NCBI RefSeq assembly: GCF_018687715.1
Contig: NC_056766.1
Coordinates: 2,170,001-2,234,000, forward strand
Direction of reading: 5' to 3'
Length of the DNA stretch: 64,000 nt
DNA from: Carya illinoinensis
Taxonomy: Eukaryota > Streptophyta > Magnoliopsida > Fagales > Juglandaceae
Shown here in pieces: positions 57,801-64,000 of this stretch. Under the pieces are notes generated by a model, which did no database searches, had not been told where the DNA came from, and worked only from the letters and a program-made list of their open reading frames with translations. The position numbers and the translations under genes are program-made. Every line of letters begins with the position of its first letter. Position 1 is the stretch's first letter.

Positions 57801-60800
57801 ACCTGACACAATGACCAAACTCCTGCAAATAGACAATGAATCGTTTCAACAATTTACAGATTATTAAACATAATGCAGAGAAGAAATTACCAAGTCTTTT
57901 CTTCCTATAAATTAGATTTATTATGTCTACCAAAGAGCAATAATATAAGACCAGTTTCAATTTGACAAGGTTAAAGTTGTGACTAAAAAGCTTACCACCG
58001 TGCATTCACCTTAAATTCAAAAAATATGAGATGGAGAATACCGAATTTGCAATTGGGAGAAAAAATGTTATCACACACTCATTTACAGAAAAGGTATAAT
58101 TATCTGTGGATCACCTTGAGTATCGTACAACTGAGAAACCCAAACAACTTAATAAGATAGAGACCAACTATACAAAAACAAATTTCCCATGGCATGTTTG
58201 TATATTGTCACTGTAACCTTGAATTATTTTATCATTAAATTTAAATTTTGTTAGAAGCTGACTCCCCTAGGGGTATGTGCATAATAGAAAATTAGCAAAT
58301 ACCTGAAGTCTCTTTGCTACAGCAAGGAAAGGCTGTACATCTCCTCTTGTTCCAACTACAAGAATGGCAATTTTCAATCTGGGAATTGATTTATTAGATT
58401 CAGAAGTAATATCAGCGACACCGACAGGTTTCATTTCAGCAGTATGAAGCTCCAACAATTCAGAAGCTACAGGTGCACTTTTAGTGATATCAACTTCTAC
58501 CGTCCCATCATTTTGTATCTTGACTAGGTTAGCGATTAGCTTTATCTAAAAAACCAACAGAAGTAATCATGAGTAAAAAGAACCGCATACAGGAACCACA
58601 AAGACAAGCTCAGGGGGCAAGTAAAAAGAACAAAAGAGCCAGGTGTGTTATGATCTTCTCAACAAAGCCCTCAACAGATACAGGGTCATCAAATTTCCAG
58701 GAAGAGTAGTACAGAGAGTAATGAAGCAAGTAAATGGTTGATAATTTCCAACTTTGCTGACAGATAAGTCAGTATGGCTATGTAGCAACCTCAACTATTG
58801 CAGCTATTTCATCACTAGATAATATTATTGATGGCGATATTATGCTTTTATTCTTCTTTAAACACCAGGATAGATATAAATACAATAAGGAATGCCATGA
58901 TACAGACACAGTACTCAAAAGAAGAAAAGAATAATAAAATAGAGATTGCATTTGAGATGCACCTACTCAGCATGCAACTATGAGGACATAACCATCTGGT
59001 TATGCATGTTTTGGATGTGTAAACAATGCACTCTCATCTAGGTAGAAATAATAGAAACTTGAATTGCGTATGACTCAGTGTCTACCTTTTCACGCTCTGA
59101 CAGCCTATCCAACTTTAGGTCATGCCTTGGAACCTCCTTCTTCTCTGTCATGGATCTAGAGAATGTGACCGCATGGTCTTCAATTAGCAGACTGCAGTCA
59201 ATGCAGACAGGAGCAGTGCTACAATGATCCAAGCCTGCAAGAACAGATACATTGAAATCAGTGAGTGTATGGAATAACCTTTACAAGAAATAAAATGAGA
59301 ACATGCGCCCATGTGGTCCTGCATAGTGGTATGGACTGAATACATTTGTGGCGGGTAGTGGCTGGTACGGTTTCTTGGATTCACTTCTCACAACTAAACC
59401 AAAAAGATAAATACATTAATAAAATAGAAACATTCATAATGTGCTGGAACATCATTATTGTAGCTGATTTGGCTTGGATTTGAAATTGGGAATTTAAGAA
59501 TAGATGAAACGAAATAATTAGCTTTCCTTCATTGATGAGTTGCACATGCACATGCACACGCACTCCTGGAGGGCCTTGAACCCACAAATTCAGCCTCACT
59601 CATTCCTCCAAGGGGGAAGAGACACCGCTTGAGGAAGAGCTCACTAGAAAACTGTTGTGAATAGCGACGGTATATACATATCGCTTGATCGAAGGCATAA
59701 GCCAAAAGGTGGAATATGAAATGAGATATGAAACCTCCAAATTCTAAGCTGAATGCTGACTTTTTTTTGTCCCATAATGCAGCAGTTTTTAGGCGAGTAC
59801 TGGTCTTTGGCCTTTTGGGGGTAGTTTGGGTTATGCCCTCCTGAGTAGCAGATCTTCTAGCATGCTGGAAAGGCCAGTTTGGTAGCATCTTGGTGTATGC
59901 TTTTTGTTGGCGGTTTGCCCCAGTGAGGCAGTAAATATAACAGTTTTGTTGGTGGTTTGCCCCAGTGATATTTGCAAGGTTACCATGTTACCAGAAATAC
60001 AATCTGGAGTTAAAAAGGAAGCTTGTGTGTATTCAGAAACAAAACTCTGACCTTCATTTAATTGGGATTCTTCCTTACCAAATAGCCCATGGATTGAGAC
60101 TTATAGCGGGAAAACCAGATAAACATTTGCTTCTAGTTAGTAGTTATTGTGGTTGGCTTTACTTATTTCCTCTATTCTTGCTGTCTTCTCTCCCATGGAA
60201 AACCTAGGGATATTAGAATGCTTTTGGATGTGAGAAACCAAATGTTTGGCACACTTATTCCAGAAGCTTTATTTATGCCACAGGATTGCCGCCATCTTAA
60301 CGAATAGTTTTCTGAAAAAGCATACGGCCTCAGTGATTAAGCTTTTAGTCTACTGTTCCACAGAGTATTGAGTGTACATTTGGGACAAATGAGTAAAATC
60401 AAATGTAAAAGTAAAAGCTATTATAACTGACGGGAGCAGCACAAGCCAATCCTTCCTTTTGTCAGGTCATTCTAGCTCACTACTTCAATCTGAATGTTTA
60501 TAAAATGGATATAACCCCAGGATTAGCTTAATTAAGTAGTTGCTTAGTACAAAACTAAATGCACAAGATGGACATTTCCAAGTACTACCAATGTACTCCA
60601 GGAATTGAACCTTAGGTCCACTACAAGCAAATGAAGTGTTCCGTGTAGTAAAATTGAACAAATATTACTTGTAAAAAAAATTGAACATATATGATGATTT
60701 GGTGACGCCCAGTACTTTCAGTAAAATAACTTGGTGATACCCAATGGCCTAAAATGAAGAAAATTGTATTACCATATTCGCTGAAATACTTTCAGGAGGG

Positions 60801-61190
60801 TAGAAATCAATGAACAGAAGACCCTTTTGGAATATCTTCATTGCTCAAATTTGATTCATAGATGCAAAAACAACTACAGGAGAAGAAAAAGTTTTCTTTC
60901 AAGTAATTATAATACCATAATTTGAGGTGGTCACACTAACCTTTTCGAGGTGAAGAACTAACAATCAACTCCTTCGACTGAGAAATCTCTAAAACAGAAG
61001 GCCTGGGTGAATTCTTCTGATTATCTGCCTTCTCGAAAGAACCTGCATTGCACTGTTCATCGGGGCACTGCTTTTGCGCCACTGACCCATAAACAATATC
61101 AATCTGCCCAACACCTGTATCCACTTCTTGGCTGCTAAGAGCCTCTTCTACTAAATCATTTGACAAATGACCAACTCCGTTACTCTCCAT
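48813..61190 (-). CDS. UGT80B1: UDP-glucose:sterol 3-beta-glucosyltransferase, UGT80B1 type, 644 aa
   Basis: Fourteen minus-strand exons: 61190-60941, 59234-59086, 58545-58303, 57822-57711, 57241-57071, 56451-56388, 54604-54547, 54368-54191, 53034-52904, 51683-51581, 50535-50459, 49801-49754, 49487-49338 and 49013-48813. All have GT-AG borders and the phases join cleanly to 644 codons. A hydrophilic N-terminal extension (1-133) is followed by the GT28 domain with ILVVGTRGDVQPF (about 195-206). The UDP-glucose site VHHGGAGTTATGLKAACPTT lies at 513-532 and GDQFFWGDR at 538-546. It ends IQIGKCCCLPCGL, a Cys-rich tail. It transfers glucose from UDP-Glc to the 3-OH of membrane sterols, making steryl glucosides. 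The Arabidopsis orthologue (TT15, 615 aa) is needed for normal seed coat. The HxxGAGTTA motif is complete, so the gene looks functional. Introns hold a LINE fragment and short retroposition scars. Confidence 0.97.
52075..52122. mobile_element. Micro-insertion scar 1 in UGT80B1 intron 9
   Basis: ATTCCATTAAGTTATATAT (52075-52093), 10-bp insert TTTGATAAGC, then an exact second copy of the 19-bp repeat (52104-52122). It looks like a target-site duplication around an extremely truncated retroposon. Confidence 0.7.
52144..52199. mobile_element. Micro-insertion scar 2 in UGT80B1 intron 9
   Basis: ATGTATCAGGAGTTCTGCT (52144-52162), 18-bp insert TATCA plus an A-run, and an exact second copy at 52181-52199. 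The A-tail plus long TSD is the footprint of target-primed reverse transcription. Confidence 0.8.
52637..52690. mobile_element. Micro-insertion scar 3 in UGT80B1 intron 9
   Basis: A 20-bp exact direct repeat TAGAAATTAATAAGAACATT (52637-52656 and 52671-52690) around 14-bp insert TTTCTTTTGATAAG. The insert is in the same orientation as scar 1 and opposite to scar 2. Confidence 0.75.
55030..56206 (+). mobile_element. 5'-truncated LINE (L1-type) fragment in UGT80B1 intron 6
   Basis: The plus-strand frame 55047-55304 reads SIWGGWCSNEVRGAYDVRAW and ends RIRFWHDL before a TAG where Trp is usual. The frame at 55631-55888 reads VPLKVAFFGWLASHGKI, MCKRNGESVDHLLLHC, the zf-RVT zinc-binding region C-terminal to the L1 reverse transcriptase. 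The element ends in an A-run at 56188-56206. Stops and frame changes make it inactive. It lies antisense to the gene, between exons 7 and 6. The left boundary is approximate and no TSD was identified. Confidence 0.85.
56779..56834. mobile_element. Micro-insertion scar 4 in UGT80B1 intron 5
   Basis: A 14-bp exact repeat ACAAGATCTTTTAT (56779-56792 and 56821-56834) around about 28 bp of (TTTA)n followed by TTTTTATAAGAAAAATG. Resembles scars 1-3 but with a longer insert. Confidence 0.6.
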
Positions 61191-62758
61191 GATACCAAGT
61201 GCACAACTTCAACAACTAAAACCCTCCTAACCCGCAACTCCGCGAACCTTTAATATCACGCTCCAATATACAAACTCTTGAATAACCAATAATTAAAGTT
61301 GAAAATGTATTGTAGCAGAATCCAGAACCATTTAACTACGGTTACCAATCTCTAATTTCTCGTAATCACCACTGACTAGAGCCTAGAAAATGCACAAAAA
61401 CACCATCAAGAAGCAAACATCAGCATAGTCACAACTTTAAAAACCTGGAACATACTCTGTATCCAAATTAACAAATTTTCCATGACAATTAAAACTTCAT
61501 GCGCTGAAGAACAAAAGGACAATTGGGCAGTTTTGAAAGTCCAGAAGAAGGCTTTAATTGAATCCCTTTAATGTTAAATTTACTTAGCGAACACACAAAA
61601 CCAACCAACAAGTCAATAAAACAAGTTGAACGTTCGGTGAGCTAAAGTATTAAAGTTTAAACTCGCTTTACGGTCGACCCAATACAAGAATCAAGGCAAA
61701 CTTAACGTTAAGTACGAGGAGGCCTTGGGGTGAAACTTAAGGCAAAGAACACGCACACAAATGATAGGTGCTTCCCAAGCTCCATGAGCAAGAACAACGT
61801 GGCGCACTTCAAATCAAAGAGAACTAAGCAATCAGCTGCTTCAGCAATCCACGGAATGGTCCGGCCAGCAAATAGAACTTGATGAAAAATATGGGTAAAA
61901 GAACGAGATGACAAATTGAGGGGGTTTAAGGTGGTTGGTGGGGTTAAACCATTAGACAGAGGCTTTGGAGGAACTACGAAAGTTCAGTGTCTGGAGTTGA
62001 ACTATTAGGAACCCGAAGAATAGAGACTTGTAGAGGCTGCTAGAAATAGGGAGTTATTTTAATGGCCTTTTGGATCGAAAGTGAGATGGAAAAGGCGAAG
62101 AACGTGGGAAGATACGGCATCTTCTGCGTGGTGAAGAGGCTGAAGAAATGGAATCTTGTACATGAGGGCTTGTTGGCTTAACGGGTCAATCCCAATATTA
62201 AAGCGTGCATTAATGATCCTAACACCTAATCAAGTCAAAAGTGTTACGTTACTCCGTCTGCCTTATTGAATTTCCAAGAAAAATCAATAATTTTCTTAAG
62301 AAGAAGAGAAACATTTTAATCGGATTATATATAATAAGCAGATTTATTTATATGATACGTTATATTATAAAATTCTTTTTATTATAAATTAGATTTAATA
62401 AATTATATAAAATTCACATTAATTTATAAATTTATTTTATATAATTTTTTTGTATCTATTATAATAATATAATAATAAATTTATGATTTTTTAAGATAAT
62501 TGAGATAGAAATAAGTGACAATATTAAATTTTGAAAACATTTTAAAATTTAAAATTTGAACAAAAGCTTGAAACAAGAAAAAATAATAAGAGTGACGTCA
62601 ACCTAAACCATCTTAGTTCTATTTACTTCTCTTTCAAATTTAATGTTGTCTTGAGCTATCCGTTTTTATGAAAAAAAAGTATTATAATTAGAAAAAGATT
62701 TTATATAAATAAATTTATAAATTAATATAATTTTATATGATTCGTTATATCTTCTACG
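61191..62758. other. 5' flank of the sterol glucosyltransferase gene
   Basis: Probably 5' UTR and promoter. The minus-strand frame at 61708-61914 has no recognised domain. The part beyond 62300 is AT-rich with family A MITE-like words (GATACGTTATATTATAAAATT) at 62330-62460 and again at 62700-62755. Confidence 0.4.
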
Positions 62759-62878
62759 CTACAAACCTTTTAACAGATTCCTCTTTGATGAAACCCTTTT
62801 GGGTCCATGAAATGAAACTGTTAGATTCTTCGTAATGGTATCCCCACCAAAGTCCTTTCTTCCTTGTAAACTTACCTG

Positions 62879-63001
62879 TATGACAAAGTCCACCAACCAA
62901 TAAGAGGAATGCATTCCACCTAAATCAGTAGCTACAACGTGCATTTCTGACAAAGCTGTTGGCAGATTCACCAGCTTGTGCATTAATAGCGCAGCTGGCA
63001 T
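62879..63001 (-). other. Possible exon of an unrecognised gene
   Basis: The ATG at 63001 opens a frame of about 41 codons (MPAALLMHKLVNLPTALSEM, then HVVATDLGGMHSSYWLVDFV) ending ATACAG|GTAAGTTTAC, an excellent splice donor at about 62877. The frame also runs on unspliced to 62759. No downstream exon was recognised in 62750-61200 and I do not recognise the protein. It lies 256 bp downstream of the UPF0496 stop, so it might instead be part of that gene's 3' UTR. Confidence 0.3.
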
Positions 63002-63256
63002 TTCATTAATTCATTCATTCCAAAACTACTCATTTTTTCTTACCCTTCTTAACGTATGCAAACGTCTTTTTGACTTTAGAGAAACAAGAATCTGTTTGTC
63101 ATTACATACTAGAGCTTAAATTTACATAAAAGACAACCAAAAAGTTTCTGAAAATTCAATGGCTAATACAGTTTTCAAGATATATACAAGATGATCTATG
63201 TATAACTCTGTACAGACCCAAATATGGTAATTAAGAACCCTTTTCTCTGTACAAGA

Positions 63257-64000
63257 TCATGAGGTCATCTCCTTAATAACCAAGGCTCTAGCCCTGTTAA
63301 TGGTTACGAGTGACAAATATATATGCTCTTCAAGCTCCTGCACTTGCTTCCTGAACCCTACATCACTCTTCTTAATCTCCTTTACTACTTGCAAAGAAAA
63401 TGTATCGTCTCTCCTCTCCAAAAAGAACTCTATCATTGATTTCTTGTGTTCAACCTCGTCATGAAGTCTAGCCACAAGTCTACTCACTGTGTCCAAACTC
63501 CTGTTCAAAATATACGTTCCCTTTGCTGCTACATCAATCTGCTCCCTCACTTTGCTGAGAATCCCACTTCTTAAGAATCCAAAGCTCGACATCTTGATCT
63601 TCTTTGGGCGCTTCATGGGGAAGCTGATGAAAAGTGCAGGCCCGGCCAGGAGCAGTGCGGCAAGAATGTGCAATGCCAGAACAATGGTTGCAACTGCTAT
63701 CAAGCCACCGGCTGCGGTTATGCATATCCCAAATGCCTTCTTGAAACACTTTATCAGCTTGAGTTTTCTTGCCACCTTTTTTCTCATTGTCTTCAGGTGG
63801 TGCAGCACGGATGAGTACTTGTCGTTTATCTGCTTAAAATCATGCTTTTCAGGATTGGAAAACGGGTTGTTTAGGATGCTGAACGCCTTTAGCTCTGAAA
63901 TAATCAGTTTGAGTTGCTCGGGAGGGTAATTATCATCAAAGGTATCAAGTGCACTTTGGATGAACTGGTAGTTAGATTGGACAGAGTTGATGCTTTTGAG
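63257..64000 (-). CDS. UPF0496 (DUF677) membrane-associated protein, C-terminal 247 aa, runs off the window
   Basis: The open minus-strand frame enters at the window edge (first codon CTC at 64000-63998) and ends at the TGA/TAG stop at 63257-63259. Visible order: NSVQSNYQFIQSALDTFDDN; a helical region with SILNNPFSNPEKHDF; HHLKTMRKKVARKLKLIKCF. A hydrophobic double segment of about 40 residues follows (AFGICITAAGGLIAVATIVL then HILAALLLAGPALFISFP). A coiled-coil C-terminus contains SGILSKVREQIDVAAKGTYI, DEVEHKKSMIEFFLERR and QELEEHIYLSLVTINRAR. This is the plant UPF0496/DUF677 layout (At2g18630-like). Biochemical function is unknown. The 5' part and start lie outside the window. Confidence 0.9.
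   Translation of the reverse strand, partial: LKSINSVQSNYQFIQSALDTFDDNYPPEQLKLIISELKAFSILNNPFSNPEKHDFKQINDKYSSVLHHLKTMRKKVARKLKLIKCFKKAFGICITAAGGLIAVATIVLALHILAALLLAGPALFISFPMKRPKKIKMSSFGFLRSGILSKVREQIDVAAKGTYILNRSLDTVSRLVARLHDEVEHKKSMIEFFLERRDDTFSLQVVKEIKKSDVGFRKQVQELEEHIYLSLVTINRARALVIKEMTS

Noticed and set aside
61708..61914. 68-codon minus-strand frame upstream of UGT80B1
   Set aside because: Starts at a non-ATG codon and shows no homology I recognise. More likely untranslated leader or promoter.

Overview
This is a plant nuclear window, almost certainly from a woody eudicot. It has AT-rich intergenic DNA, GT-AG introns, dense LTR retrotransposons, MITEs and LINEs, and gene families restricted to plants (ASR, plastid thioredoxin y, UGT80B-type sterol glucosyltransferase, UPF0496). 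A Fagales tree such as a walnut or pecan relative would fit, but that is a guess that sequence reading alone cannot prove.

Layout. 0-2 kb: the 5' end of an unrecognised minus-strand gene, then AT-rich DNA. 2-16.7 kb: a transposon nest built on a family 1 UDP-glycosyltransferase (UGT) relic. A 9.05-kb LTR element (2516-11563, 5-bp TSD GCTCG) with unusually long 3.4-kb LTRs split the UGT after codon 32, and removing it restores the reading frame exactly. A 4.9-kb Ty1/copia element (11714-16652, TSD GAGCT) sits 50 bp upstream of the same start codon. The long-LTR element lacks recognisable pol and keeps only a gag zinc-knuckle relic. It carries a 142-codon ORF on the opposite strand with its own TATA box and polyA signal. 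18-22.3 kb: a CACTA-like element with a tandem duplication of UTR-like DNA and one captured exon of peroxisomal hydroxypyruvate reductase.

25.5-32.3 kb: two minus-strand ASR (ABA/stress/ripening) genes of identical two-exon structure. One is compact (111 aa) and the other is expanded (235 aa) by a Gly/Tyr-rich repeat. 32.3-42.4 kb: gene-poor, with MITEs, a solo LTR of SIRE/Maximus type (36441-37779) and a nested tandem duplication.

42.4-64 kb is the gene-rich end. It holds a complete four-exon thioredoxin y gene (167 aa, WCGPC), a citrate-binding-protein-like gene with an in-frame TGA, and a complete 14-exon UGT80B1-type sterol glucosyltransferase (644 aa, reconstructed with every splice phase consistent). 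It ends with a UPF0496/DUF677 membrane protein gene cut by the window edge. The UGT80B1 introns contain a LINE 3' fragment and several very short insertions flanked by 14-20 bp direct repeats.

These eukaryotic genes are individually regulated. No operon-like or pathway cluster is evident, apart from the tandem ASR pair.
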